From Clostridiales bacterium NK3B98 (lineage in GTDB: Bacteria; Bacillota; Clostridia; Oscillospirales; Oscillospiraceae): a DNA stretch of 64,000 nucleotides. Positions within the stretch are counted from its first letter, which is position 1, and each line of letters opens with the position of its first letter. Shown one piece after another: positions 42,834-50,741 of this stretch. The position numbers and the translations under genes are program-made. The DNA lies in the NCBI GenBank assembly GCA_000421005.1, contig ATWA01000002.1, forward strand, positions 62,001-126,000, in the 5' to 3' direction. The notes under the pieces are model-generated. The model was not told where the DNA came from. It saw nothing but the letters and a program-made list of their open reading frames with translations, and ran no database searches.

Positions 42834-43550
42834 TTATCTTCCCTCCTGAGTTTGTTTATCTGCTTTTTTCTTTGCAAAATACGCTTTTAAGAACCGGATT
42901 GCCACCGCAATGCCAATGGACAGGAGCTGTCCCACCCGGATGGACAGGGCAAGCTGGAGCCAGATCAGAGATTGATCGGAGTCAAAATCGATCCATGCCC
43001 GAATCTCCCGGTGGCGGATGCGGTAGAAGGTGTTTTCCAGTGCCGGAACAATGGCGCCGCCCCCGGCGTAGAGACTGCCGTAGAGGATGGAAGCGCCTGC
43101 CGGGTCGCTTCTGCCGCCAATGAGGTATTCCACCTCCATATTGTCAATCTGAAGCCGGGCGAGAAAACGCCCTGCGGCGTCAATCCCCAGAGAGATCAGC
43201 TCGGTGAGGGGGATGGGAAGTCCTCCCCGCTGCGGGGGATTCTGTTCTTCCGTTTTGGGTTTTTCTTCGTCGGGCTTCTCTTCCTCGTTTGTTTTGTCTT
43301 TTGCCGATTTTGGCTCATTCTTTTTCGACTGCTCTTGAGAACCGCTGCCCTTTTCCGCCTCCCCTGACTTTTCTGTTGAGGGCTTTTTCGGCTTTTTGGG
43401 CTTTCGGGGCAGCAGGGTGATCCAGATTTTTCCCGCACGCACCCGCAGCCGAAGACCTTCCTCTCCGTAGGTGACCTCAGCACCCAGGCGAATCAGAGTC
43501 AGGGCAAAGAGCACCAGAAGGATCAGGGCAAAGATGATCCATCCATTCAT
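42834..43550 (-). CDS. DUF2953 membrane protein
   Basis: A 238-residue protein with an N-terminal membrane helix (about 3-22), a long Lys/Glu/Pro-rich low-complexity stretch (about 50-108) and a C-terminal domain ending in a hydrophobic segment (VGQLLSIGIAVAIRFLKAYFA). DUF2953 genes regularly precede gerW/ytfJ in Firmicutes. Function unknown; co-occurrence suggests a spore-membrane role. It overlaps scpB as ATGA. Confidence 0.8.
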   Translation of the reverse strand: MNGWIIFALILLVLFALTLIRLGAEVTYGEEGLRLRVRAGKIWITLLPRKPKKPKKPSTEKSGEAEKGSGSQEQSKKNEPKSAKDKTNEEEKPDEEKPKTEEQNPPQRGGLPIPLTELISLGIDAAGRFLARLQIDNMEVEYLIGGRSDPAGASILYGSLYAGGGAIVPALENTFYRIRHREIRAWIDFDSDQSLIWLQLALSIRVGQLLSIGIAVAIRFLKAYFAKKKADKQTQEGR

Positions 43551-44158
43551 GTGCCTCCTCCCTCCTCAGGCGGCTGCTCCGGAGCGTTTTGCTGTTCCAA
43601 AGCGCTTTGCAGCTCGGCGGCCAGTTTTTCCTCTTCGTCGCTCTGGGGCAGCGGGGGCAGCGCCTCCAGTGAGGGGAGGTTGAAGCAGCGCAGAAACAGC
43701 TCGGTGGTCTGAAACAGTACCGGTCTGCCCGGGGCTTCCATTCTGCCTGCCTCCTCAATCAGTCCCCGCTCCAGCAGCAGATTGACGGTATAGGAGGAAT
43801 CCACCCCCCGCACCTGCTCCACATAGGCACGGGTGGTAGGCTGATAATAGGCGATGATGGACAGCACCTCCAGCGCCGGCTGAGAGAGCTGGGGCGGCTT
43901 GCGCCGTTCCAGTGCCTTGCGGATGGCGTCGGCGTACTCCGGGGCGGAACAGAGCTGATAGCTGTCGTTCAGCCGCAGCAGACGCACCCCCCGGCGCTGA
44001 TAGCTGTATTCATCTGCCAGCGCCTTGCACCCGGCTTCTACCTGCTCCCGGTCAGCGTCCAGCGCCAGACAGATGCGGGAGATGGGGATAGGCTCCCCGG
44101 CGGCAAAAATCACGGCCTCCAAGGCGGCGGCAAAGGCTTTCTCTTCCAGTTTTTCCAT
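43547..44158 (-). CDS. scpB: Segregation and condensation protein B
   Basis: A 203-residue ScpB, with two winged-helix domains. Characteristic stretches are EAVIFAAGEPIPISRI, LSQPALEVLSIIAYYQPTTRAYVEQVRGVDS and LLERGLIEEAGRMEAPGRP. ScpB dimers bind ScpA in the SMC condensin complex that organises chromosomes. It follows scpA by 12 bases and has an acidic C-terminal tail. Confidence 0.95.
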   Translation of the reverse strand: MEKLEEKAFAAALEAVIFAAGEPIPISRICLALDADREQVEAGCKALADEYSYQRRGVRLLRLNDSYQLCSAPEYADAIRKALERRKPPQLSQPALEVLSIIAYYQPTTRAYVEQVRGVDSSYTVNLLLERGLIEEAGRMEAPGRPVLFQTTELFLRCFNLPSLEALPPLPQSDEEEKLAAELQSALEQQNAPEQPPEEGGGT

Positions 44159-44170
44159 ACCTGCTCCTCT

Positions 44171-44950
44171 TTATGCCTGATCTTCCGGTTCCTCGCCGTT
44201 GGACTGGGTGACGGTACAATCCTCCCCGGCGCCTGCCAGCAGAATCCGGTTGGATTTGCACAGCTCCAGCACTGCCAGAAAGGTGGCCACCAGCTCGGAG
44301 CGGCTCTTGCTGGTGGAAAACAGGGATTTCAGCCGGGACACCCCGTTTTTCACCAGCCGGGAGAGAATCTCCTTTGCCTTGTTGCCCACAGGATAAGGCT
44401 CCCGACCCACGATGCCCTGAAAGGCACGCTCCGGCTGGGGCACCTGCTCCTTAGAGCGCTGCAACACGGCGGTGAGGGTGCGCAGCAAATCGGCGGGGTC
44501 GTGGCGGTAGCGGTAGGTCTTGTCCGGGTTTACCGTCTCCTGAGGGCGGGACTGGTAGTCTCTCCCCTGCCGGAACCGTTCGTCCATGGCCGGCACCACC
44601 GCTTTGATCTTTTTGAAGTTCTCATGGCGCTGACGTTCCTCCAGTGAAGCAATCAGCTCCTCCATCTCGGAGACGGCTTCCTCGTCGTGGATACTCAGCA
44701 GCATACGGGTCTTGATATAGACCAGCTGAGCCGCCATGGTGACAAACTCGCTGGCAATTTCCAGATCCATCTCTTTCCGCCGATCCATCCACGCCATATA
44801 CTGATCCAGAATCAGAGAAATCTGAATATCCTGAATCTCCATTTTGTTCTTGCTCAGCAGGGCAAGAATCAGATCCAGCGGCCCGTCAAAGTTTTCGCTT
44901 TTGTCCTTGCTTTTGACCACATGGTCAAGGTGATAAATCGGTACTTCCAT
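44171..44950 (-). CDS. scpA: Segregation and condensation protein A
   Basis: A 259-residue ScpA, the kleisin subunit bridging SMC heads. It has NFDGPLDLILALLSKNKMEIQDI near the N-terminus, the SEFVTMAAQLVYIKTRMLL helix and the C-terminal winged helix (VATFLAVLELCKSNRI). It is 11 bases after the M50 protease gene. Confidence 0.95.
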   Translation of the reverse strand: MEVPIYHLDHVVKSKDKSENFDGPLDLILALLSKNKMEIQDIQISLILDQYMAWMDRRKEMDLEIASEFVTMAAQLVYIKTRMLLSIHDEEAVSEMEELIASLEERQRHENFKKIKAVVPAMDERFRQGRDYQSRPQETVNPDKTYRYRHDPADLLRTLTAVLQRSKEQVPQPERAFQGIVGREPYPVGNKAKEILSRLVKNGVSRLKSLFSTSKSRSELVATFLAVLELCKSNRILLAGAGEDCTVTQSNGEEPEDQA

Positions 44951-44961
44951 GCTCTATCCTG

Positions 44962-45663
44962 TCAGTAATAGTAATCGTTCAGCAGCGTCCCCAGCACGTT
45001 CAGGGGCAGTCCGGTGATGGCGCACAGCCCCCGCACCACGGTATTCACCAGAAAGCTCAGCGGCGTATCCAATACCCCCAGAAAGACCATGCCAAACAGA
45101 ACGATCATCACATACCGCTCATAGCGGAGTATGGTGCCATAGATTTTGTCCGGCAGCACGGAGAAGGCGATTTTGGAACCGTCCAGCGGGGGTATGGGAA
45201 AAAGGTTAAAGATTCCCAGACCCACATTGAGCATCAGCATCACGGAGAAAAAGACCATCACCCAGAAGCCAGCCTCTACCGTTCCTGCTCCCAGCTCATA
45301 GAGCAGCCGCAGCAGCACGGCGGAGATCAGCGCCAGAATAAAGTTGGACGCAGGCCCGGCCAGCGAGGTGATTGCCATGCCCTGCTTGGGCTGACGGAAA
45401 TAGCGGGGGTCTACCGGAACCGGCTTTGCCCAGCCGAAACCGGCGGTAATCAGCAGCAGCAGACCCATGGGGTCGATATGGTGGATGGGATTCAGGGACA
45501 GCCGCCCCATACGCTTGGCCGTGGGGTCGCCCAACTGATAGGCGGCAAGACCGTGGCTGGTCTCATGGATGGAAATGCTCAGCAAGGATGCCACCACACG
45601 AATGAGCAGGATGATGATAAGCTGATAGTTAAACACGCTGCCCAGACGGCTCAGAAAGGACAT
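44962..45663 (-). CDS. Site-2-protease family membrane metalloprotease (M50)
   Basis: A 233-residue integral membrane protein. The zinc motif HETSHG (HExxH) lies in an N-terminal helix, and the third ligand is in the later PPLDGSK (LDG) motif; SLNPIHHIDPMG is also typical of the rhomboid-sized S2P group that lies next to scpA in many Clostridia. Substrate unknown. The start follows GAGGAGAGG. It heads the scpAB operon. Confidence 0.9.
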   Translation of the reverse strand: MSFLSRLGSVFNYQLIIILLIRVVASLLSISIHETSHGLAAYQLGDPTAKRMGRLSLNPIHHIDPMGLLLLITAGFGWAKPVPVDPRYFRQPKQGMAITSLAGPASNFILALISAVLLRLLYELGAGTVEAGFWVMVFFSVMLMLNVGLGIFNLFPIPPLDGSKIAFSVLPDKIYGTILRYERYVMIVLFGMVFLGVLDTPLSFLVNTVVRGLCAITGLPLNVLGTLLNDYYY

Positions 45664-45705
45664 GGACGCACCTCTCCTCAGATAATCATTCAGATATACT
45701 GCTTC

Positions 45706-45734
45706 ATTATAACGAATTGTTCCGGAAAAGACAA
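45706..45734 (-). promoter_or_regulatory. Sigma-A promoter of the M50-scpA-scpB operon
   Basis: TTGTCT (45734-45729), a 17-base spacer and a perfect TATAAT (45711-45706) on the minus strand, 43 bases upstream of the protease start. Confidence 0.8.
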
Positions 45735-45756
45735 GATGTGCCGGGCATAAAATGCC

Positions 45757-45786
45757 AAACGCCTGCATCTTCTGACACAGGCGTTT
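45757..45786 (-). terminator. Hairpin terminator after glnS
   Basis: AAACGCCTG (45757-45765) and CAGGCGTTT (45778-45786) form a 9-bp stem just after the glnS stop; the minus strand continues TTTGGCATTTTATG, a broken T tract. Confidence 0.7.
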
Positions 45787-45793
45787 GCAGCAG

Positions 45794-47476
45794 TCACTTT
45801 TTAAAGCTGTCCTTCAGGGACACGGAGCGGTTGAACACCGGAGCACCGGGCTTGGAGTCCCGATTGTCCACGCAGAAGTAACCCAGACGCATGAACTGGA
45901 AGGAAGCGGGGGCCTTGGCGTCTGCCAGAGAGGCTTCCAGCTTGCAGCCCTTCAACACCTCCAGAGAGTGGGGGTTCAGGCATTCCAGAAAGTTCTTGCC
46001 TGCGGCGTCGGGAGCGGCGTCGTCAAACAGGTTGTCGTAGAGACGCACCTCAGCGTCCACAGCGGTCTCGGCATCTACCCAGTGAATGGCAGCGCCTTTG
46101 ATCTTCCGCCCGTCGGCAGGGTCGCCGCCCCGGGAGTCTGGGTCATACTCGGCAAGAATCTCGGTGACGTTGCCGTTCTCATCCTTGTTGCAGCCCACGC
46201 AGCGGATGACGTAGGCACCCTTGAGACGGCACTCCATGCCGCCGGGGGAAAGGCGCTTGTACTTCTTCACCGGCTCCTCCATAAAGTCGTCCGCCTCGAT
46301 GAACAGGTGGCGGGAGAAGGAGACCTCCCGTGTGCCCATTTCCGGGTCCTTGGGGTGGTTCTCAATGGTGAAGGATTCGCTCTGCCCCTCGGGGTAGTTG
46401 ACGATGGTCAGGGGGATGGGATGGAGCACTGCCATGACCCGCTCTGCGGTGCGGTCCAGATCGGCACGCAGGCAGGACTCCAAAAAGGCGTATTCCACGG
46501 TGGAATCTGCCTTGGCAACGCCGATTTGCTCGGAGAAGCTGCGGATAGAGGCAGGGGTGTAGCCCCGGCGGCGCAGACCGCAGATGGTGGGCATACGGGG
46601 GTCGTCCCAGCCGGAGACATAGCCCTCCTCCACCAGCTGGCGCAGCTTGCGCTTGCTCATGACGGTGTGGTCAATGCCCAGACGGGCAAACTCAATCTGA
46701 CGGGGCTTGTAGGGGCAGGAGATATTATCCCGCACCCAGTCGTAAAGGGGACGGTGAGCCTCAAATTCCAGTGTGCACAGAGAATGGGTAATGCCCTCGA
46801 TAGCGTCCTCAATGGGGTGGGCGAAGTCATACATGGGATAGATGCACCAGGCATCCCCAGTGCGGTGGTGGCGCTGATGCTTGATGCGGTAAATGGCGGG
46901 GTCACGCATATTGAAGTTGCCGCTGGCGAGGTCGATTTTTGCCCGCAGGGTCATAGCGCCGTCCGGGAACTCGCCCTCCCGCATACGGCGAAACAGGTCA
47001 AGGCTTTCCGCAATAGGACGATCCCGGTAGGGGCTGGTGGCGGGGACGTTGATGTCTCCCCGGTTGGCGGCCATCTCCTCTGCGGAGAGCTGGCACACAT
47101 AGGCAAGCCCCTTTTCAATCAGCTCTACCGCATACTGGTACATCTGCTCAAAGTAGTCCGAGGCGTAATAGAACCGGTCCTCCCAGTCGTAGCCCAGCCA
47201 CTTGATGTCCTCTTGAATGGCGTCCACAAACTCCACGTCCTCTTTGGTGGGGTTGGTGTCGTCCATACGCAGGTTGCACATACCGTGATACTTGTCTGCC
47301 GTGCCAAAGTCCACATAGATGGCCTTGGCGTGACCGATGTGGAGATAGCCGTTGGGCTCGGGGGGAAAACGGGTGTGGACGGTGCGCCCGGCGAACTGTC
47401 CCCCGGGGGCAATATCTTCATCAATGAAGTTATGGATAAAATTCTGTGCCATGGTGGTTTTTTCAAACTCTGCCAA
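45794..47476 (-). CDS. glnS: Glutaminyl-tRNA synthetase
   Basis: A class I synthetase of about 560 residues. Motifs are PEPNGYLHIGHAKAIYVDFG (HIGH) and the KMSKS equivalent VMSKRKL. GlnRS-type IYPMYDFAHPIEDAIEGITHSLCTLEF and the C-terminal beta-barrel anticodon domains are present. It charges tRNA-Gln directly, whereas many Firmicutes use the GatCAB route. Start: a TTG at 47476 has AAGGAG at good distance; an ATG at 47452 (MAQNF) lacks a clear Shine-Dalgarno, and a GTG at 47485 sits too close to it. The first codons are therefore uncertain. Confidence 0.94.
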   Translation of the reverse strand: MAEFEKTTMAQNFIHNFIDEDIAPGGQFAGRTVHTRFPPEPNGYLHIGHAKAIYVDFGTADKYHGMCNLRMDDTNPTKEDVEFVDAIQEDIKWLGYDWEDRFYYASDYFEQMYQYAVELIEKGLAYVCQLSAEEMAANRGDINVPATSPYRDRPIAESLDLFRRMREGEFPDGAMTLRAKIDLASGNFNMRDPAIYRIKHQRHHRTGDAWCIYPMYDFAHPIEDAIEGITHSLCTLEFEAHRPLYDWVRDNISCPYKPRQIEFARLGIDHTVMSKRKLRQLVEEGYVSGWDDPRMPTICGLRRRGYTPASIRSFSEQIGVAKADSTVEYAFLESCLRADLDRTAERVMAVLHPIPLTIVNYPEGQSESFTIENHPKDPEMGTREVSFSRHLFIEADDFMEEPVKKYKRLSPGGMECRLKGAYVIRCVGCNKDENGNVTEILAEYDPDSRGGDPADGRKIKGAAIHWVDAETAVDAEVRLYDNLFDDAAPDAAGKNFLECLNPHSLEVLKGCKLEASLADAKAPASFQFMRLGYFCVDNRDSKPGAPVFNRSVSLKDSFKK

Positions 47477-47511
47477 AGGAAACACGCTCCTTCTCTCAAA
47501 ACGTGAGTACC

Positions 47512-47540
47512 ATTATAGACGATAAAACCCGGTTTGAAAA
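47512..47540 (-). promoter_or_regulatory. Promoter of glnS
   Basis: TTTTCA (47540-47535), a 17-base spacer and TATAAT (47517-47512) on the minus strand, about 36 bases before the glnS start. It is back to back with the plus-strand promoter at 47556-47585. Confidence 0.65.
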
Positions 47541-47555
47541 GAGGAAATTGGAGAT

Positions 47556-47585
47556 TTGACAGAAATACTCCCTCTATGCCATACT
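47556..47585 (+). promoter_or_regulatory. Promoter of the Mrr-like nuclease gene
   Basis: A consensus TTGACA (47556-47561), an 18-base spacer and CATACT (47580-47585), 26 bases upstream of the ATG. Confidence 0.65.
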
Positions 47586-47611
47586 GTGAGGCAGCAGGGA
47601 GATGAACAGAA

Positions 47612-48151
47612 ATGGCAAGAATCAGGGTAAACGACGGATACGACTATGAGGAATACGTCTTACAGGAGCTGAAGCGCCGGGGCTTTCGCCGTCTGGAACA
47701 GACCAAAAAGAGCGGGGACTATGGTGTGGACCTGCTGGGAGACTATGGGGGCAGGCGCTACGCCATTCAGTGTAAGCTGTACGCCAAGCCGGTAGACGCC
47801 GCCGCTGTGCAGGAGGCGGTGGCGGGGATGGCCTATTACCACTGTCAGCAGGCTATGGTGGTGACCAACTCCACCTTCACCCCCGCCGCCCGGGCGCTGG
47901 CGGAGGCCAACGATGTCACTCTGCTGGAGGAAATAGCCCCTGCTCCCGATTTTTGGGCGAGACGGCGGCCCTGGGAGCTGGTGCTGCTGGCGGTGCAGTG
48001 CGTGCTGTTCGGTCTTGTGTTCCGGGAGATGCTGTCTCAGGGGACGGTCACACCCAAGGGAGTTGGGGTGCTGGCGGGGATTTGCTTTCCCGGCGTTTAT
48101 GTGGCGGTGCGGTTGCTGGTGTGGATGGGGCGAAGGATGCGAAAAAAGTAA
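47612..48151 (+). CDS. Mrr-type restriction-endonuclease-fold protein with C-terminal membrane helices
   Basis: A 179-residue protein. Residues 1 to about 110 are an Mrr_cat-like nuclease core: helix GYDYEEYVLQELKRRGF, then the catalytic GDYGVDLLG (Asp) and the paired QCKLYAKPV (Gln-x-Lys). Residues about 122-170 contain two hydrophobic helices, ending RRMRKK. Mrr-like proteins cut modified DNA; membrane-anchored versions are widespread with unclear roles, possibly clearance of incoming DNA at the membrane. It is one of the few plus-strand genes, with its own promoter; GGGAG lies 10 bases before the ATG. Confidence 0.85.
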   Translation: MARIRVNDGYDYEEYVLQELKRRGFRRLEQTKKSGDYGVDLLGDYGGRRYAIQCKLYAKPVDAAAVQEAVAGMAYYHCQQAMVVTNSTFTPAARALAEANDVTLLEEIAPAPDFWARRRPWELVLLAVQCVLFGLVFREMLSQGTVTPKGVGVLAGICFPGVYVAVRLLVWMGRRMRKK

Positions 48152-48155
48152 CACG

Positions 48156-48178
48156 AGGGGCGCACACTGTGCGCCCCT
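48156..48178. repeat. Palindromic element, copy 1 (AGGGGCGCACA core)
   Basis: AGGGGCGCACA (48156-48166) and TGTGCGCCCCT (48168-48178) form a perfect 11-bp palindrome around one base, between the convergent nuclease and sigG genes. A second copy of the core lies at 63281-63299. It probably acts as a terminator here, but its recurrence suggests a dispersed repeat family. Confidence 0.7.
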
Positions 48179-48197
48179 GCATCCACATATGAGAAGT

Positions 48198-48977
48198 TTA
48201 CGGGGTAATGTGCTTACGCAGGGTCTGGATTGCCCCTTTTTCCAGACGGGACACCTGTGCCTGTGAGATGCCAACCTCCTGAGAGACCTCCATCTGGGTT
48301 TTCCCCTGATAGAACCGGAGCCGGATAATCTCACGCTCCCGGTCAGACAGCCGCTTCATGGCGTCCTTCAGAGCAAGGTGTTCCAGCCATCGCTCGTCGG
48401 TGTTGCGCTCGTCCTTCACCTGATCCATGACACAGACGGTGTCCCCGCTGTCGGAGTAGAGGGGCTCATAGAGACTCACCGGGTCAGAGACTGCCTCCAG
48501 CGCAATAATGACCTCCTCCCGCTTTAAATCCATCAGCTTGGCGATTTCCTCGGTGGTAGGCTCCCGCTGATGCTCCCGGGCGAACTGCTCCCGGGTCTGA
48601 AGAATGTGATAGGCGGTGTCCCGAAGGGAGCGGCTGACCCGCAGAGCGGAGGAATCCCGTAAAAAGCGGCGTACCTCTCCCAAAATGAGCGGTACGCCGT
48701 ATGTGCTGAACTTTACTTCAAACTGGTCGCAGTCAAACCGGTCGATGGCCTTCAAAAGGCCGATACACCCTACCTGAAAGAGATCGTCCATGTTCTCTCC
48801 CCTGCCGGCAAAGCGCTGAATCACAGACAGGACCAGCCGCAGATTGCCCTCCACCATCTGCTGCCGGGCGTCCTCGTCTCCTGCCTTTACCCGGCGGAGC
48901 AGGGCGGTCATCTCACTGCCTGTGAGTACCTTGAGTCTGGCGGTGTTCACGCCGCAGATTTCTACCTTTCCGTGCAT
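48198..48977 (-). CDS. sigG: RNA polymerase sigma-G factor (late forespore)
   Basis: A 259-residue sigma-70 family factor. The N-terminal KVEICGVNTARLKVL is the sigma-G signature that binds anti-sigma factors. Region 2 is NLRLVLSVIQRFAGRGENMDDLFQVG..., and region 4.2 ends TQMEVSQEVGISQAQVSRLEKGA. Sigma G directs late forespore genes including germination and SASP genes. It follows sigE as in Bacillus. Its ribosome binding site GGGAGG lies in a hairpin (48985-49021), and a sigma F/G-type promoter lies in the same gap. Confidence 0.97.
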   Translation of the reverse strand: MHGKVEICGVNTARLKVLTGSEMTALLRRVKAGDEDARQQMVEGNLRLVLSVIQRFAGRGENMDDLFQVGCIGLLKAIDRFDCDQFEVKFSTYGVPLILGEVRRFLRDSSALRVSRSLRDTAYHILQTREQFAREHQREPTTEEIAKLMDLKREEVIIALEAVSDPVSLYEPLYSDSGDTVCVMDQVKDERNTDERWLEHLALKDAMKRLSDREREIIRLRFYQGKTQMEVSQEVGISQAQVSRLEKGAIQTLRKHITP

Positions 48978-48984
48978 GACAAAA

Positions 48985-49021
48985 CCTCCCGTGATACTGT
49001 TTCCAGTATGTCCACGGGAGG
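48985..49021 (-). promoter_or_regulatory. RNA hairpin covering the sigG ribosome binding site
   Basis: On the minus strand CCTCCCGTG (49021-49013) pairs with CACGGGAGG (48993-48985), and ATACTG/CAGTAT with a GAAA loop lies between (49009-48994), with only a GAC bulge. The 3' arm contains GGGAGG, seven bases before the sigG ATG. Transcripts reading through from sigE would carry both arms and hide the site; a transcript started at the internal promoter would lack the 5' arm. Confidence 0.7.
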
Positions 49022-49033
49022 GATTTTTTATGC
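49004..49033 (-). promoter_or_regulatory. Sigma F/sigma G-type promoter of sigG
   Basis: GCATA (49033-49029) followed after 18 bases by CATACTG (49010-49004), close to the sigma-G pattern; read with a 15-base spacer the -10 is GGACATACTG, which fits the sigma-F pattern GGnnAnAnTR. The expected start point, near 48998, lies inside the leader hairpin. Confidence 0.65.
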
Positions 49034-49041
49034 GCTTTTCA

Positions 49042-49749
49042 TCAGCCTTCCAGCTTTACCATCTCCCGGCGCAGACGTGCGATAATCCGCTTTTCCAGCC
49101 GGGAGATATAGGATTGGGAGATGCCCATCTCGTCTGCAATCTCCTTCTGGGTACACACCCGCCGTCCGCCAAGCCCGAACCGCCGGGCAATGATGTGCCG
49201 CTCCCGCTGATTCAGCCGGGACAGGGCGATGGAGAGCATTTCCCGGTCTACGTCGTCCTCAATGGGACGGATGACCAGATCGCTGTCCGTGCCCAGAATG
49301 TCGCTGAGCAGCAGCTCGTTGCCATCCCAGTCGGTGTTCAGGGGCTCGTCAAAGGAGATTTCCCCCTTCTGATTGGCGGTTTTCCGGAGATACATGAGGA
49401 TTTCGTTTTCGATACACCGGGAGGCATAGGTGGCCAGCTTGATTTTCTTGTCTGCGTCAAAGGTGTTGACCGCCTTGACCAGACCGATGGTACCAATGGA
49501 GATCAAGTCCTCCAGATTGACCCCGGTGTTGTCAAACCGCCGTGCCAGATAGACCACCAGACGGAGGTTGTGTTCAATCAGGGTGTTTCGAGCGGATAAA
49601 TCCCCTGCTTTCGCCTGCTGCAAAAGGGCACTCTCCTGTTCTCGGTCCAGGGGAGGCGGCAGTACATCGCTGCCTCCGATGTAGTGAACCCCCTGTGCCG
49701 GACGGAGACGGGCAAATAAGTACCGAAAGAAAGTGATGATTGGATTCAT
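49042..49749 (-). CDS. sigE: RNA polymerase sigma-E factor (early mother cell)
   Basis: A 235-residue sigma factor. It begins with a hydrophobic pro-sequence ([13 protein letters not shown]) removed by SpoIIGA, then [18 protein letters not shown], region 2 ([21 protein letters not shown]) and region 4 ([24 protein letters not shown]). Sigma E runs early mother-cell expression. The start follows GGGAGG and lies four bases after the spoIIGA stop. The longer in-frame ORF runs through spoIIGA and is rejected. Confidence 0.97.
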   Translation of the reverse strand: MNPIITFFRYLFARLRPAQGVHYIGGSDVLPPPLDREQESALLQQAKAGDLSARNTLIEHNLRLVVYLARRFDNTGVNLEDLISIGTIGLVKAVNTFDADKKIKLATYASRCIENEILMYLRKTANQKGEISFDEPLNTDWDGNELLLSDILGTDSDLVIRPIEDDVDREMLSIALSRLNQRERHIIARRFGLGGRRVCTQKEIADEMGISQSYISRLEKRIIARLRREMVKLEG

Positions 49750-49753
49750 GTTC

Positions 49754-50617
49754 CTACCTCCCCTGTGGTGTTGTGATGGATGATACCCCGATGACCCCCC
49801 GATACCCCTCCCCTGCCATGGTGGACGGACTGATGGCCACCACCTGCCCGGTGACGGTATGCGTTCCAATCTCCGCCCGGTCGGTGCGAAGGGTGAGCAG
49901 CATGGCCGAGGCGGCCCCTGCGCTTCGACAGCGCACCAGCCCCAGACGGTTGCCGTATTCCCCTCCCCATTCACCCAGACACCCCACCGGGTCGCCAGCG
50001 TCCAGAGAGCGGAGCGCCGGAGGGAGCAGCGGGGACAGCGTCTCCCGGTCAGTGACCAGTATGGGTGCACCGTGGCAGTCTGTGAGCAGGTTGCCGGTGT
50101 CCCGGAGAACGGTAAGGGAGACGGTTCGCCCCTGCCAGTACAGCTTTACCGGCAGCAGTTCCCCTCCCGTTGCCGGAGCCAGACGACTCAGCAGGGTGGC
50201 GCAAAGCCAATAACAGAGCGCCCCGGCCAGCAGCAGCGCCTTGGCATCCGGCAGAGAGACGGGAATCCCCCGGGGAAAGCCCAGCGGCTTTGTTCCCATC
50301 AGGGACACCATCACCAAGCCCCCGGCCAGCGCTCCGGACAGGCCGCAGAACACCGCCCACCGCCGCACCAGTCCCCGGCCTGTCCCCAGCGCCAGCGCCG
50401 TCATGACCAGCGGCACCGTCAGACGGAGCAGCGGATGTGTCAGCCAGCCCAGCGACGGGAGAAAGACTGCTGCTGCGTACCCGCCTCCCAGCGCAGCACC
50501 TCCCAACAGCCGAAGCGGATGAATGGGAACGGCGGTCAGCCGGGCAGCAGAGCGCAGGAGCAGATAGTCCAGCGCTGTGTTCAGCACAAAGACGGTGTCG
50601 GCATAGATGACCGTCAA
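49754..50617 (-). CDS. spoIIGA: Sigma-E processing protease SpoIIGA
   Basis: A 287-residue protein with five or so N-terminal membrane helices (to about 150) and a C-terminal aspartic-protease domain with the catalytic motif [10 protein letters not shown] and a later [15 protein letters not shown]. It cleaves pro-sigma-E after a signal from the forespore. A TTG start (50617) preceded by GGGAGGGAG is chosen because the next residues [12 protein letters not shown] match the family N-terminus; longer ORF starts extend into the promoter region. Confidence 0.93.
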   Translation of the reverse strand: MTVIYADTVFVLNTALDYLLLRSAARLTAVPIHPLRLLGGAALGGGYAAAVFLPSLGWLTHPLLRLTVPLVMTALALGTGRGLVRRWAVFCGLSGALAGGLVMVSLMGTKPLGFPRGIPVSLPDAKALLLAGALCYWLCATLLSRLAPATGGELLPVKLYWQGRTVSLTVLRDTGNLLTDCHGAPILVTDRETLSPLLPPALRSLDAGDPVGCLGEWGGEYGNRLGLVRCRSAGAASAMLLTLRTDRAEIGTHTVTGQVVAISPSTMAGEGYRGVIGVSSITTPQGR

Positions 50618-50741
50618 ACAATCTCCCTCCCCTCGGACAAGAGTATACCCCGGAGCGGGTGAAAAAAGGGTCATACCCGGTCTGGGGGAAAGAGAAAAAG
50701 CAGCCACCAAAGTGACTGCTTTTTCAAGGTCTGAAAGGTTT
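50618..50741 (-). promoter_or_regulatory. spoIIG leader and upstream terminator
   Basis: The gap between the glycosyltransferase and spoIIGA has an imperfect stem (AAAAAGCAG at 50695-50703 with CTGCTTTTT at 50716-50724) that serves as a bidirectional terminator for the glycosyltransferase gene. Downstream on the minus strand a TATACT (50647-50642) lies 25 bases before the TTG start with no good -35 at 17 bases. That would fit an activated promoter such as the Spo0A-dependent spoIIG promoter of Bacillus, but I cannot place a convincing 0A box. Confidence 0.45.

Noticed and set aside
45785-47506. 573-codon plus-strand open frame
   Set aside because: Mirror frame of glnS in GC-rich DNA; glnS has HIGH and KMSKS motifs, the mirror has none.
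49042-50070. 342-codon long version of sigE
   Set aside because: The extra N-terminal 107 codons lie in spoIIGA in another frame; a strong Shine-Dalgarno precedes the shorter start and the pro-sequence begins there.
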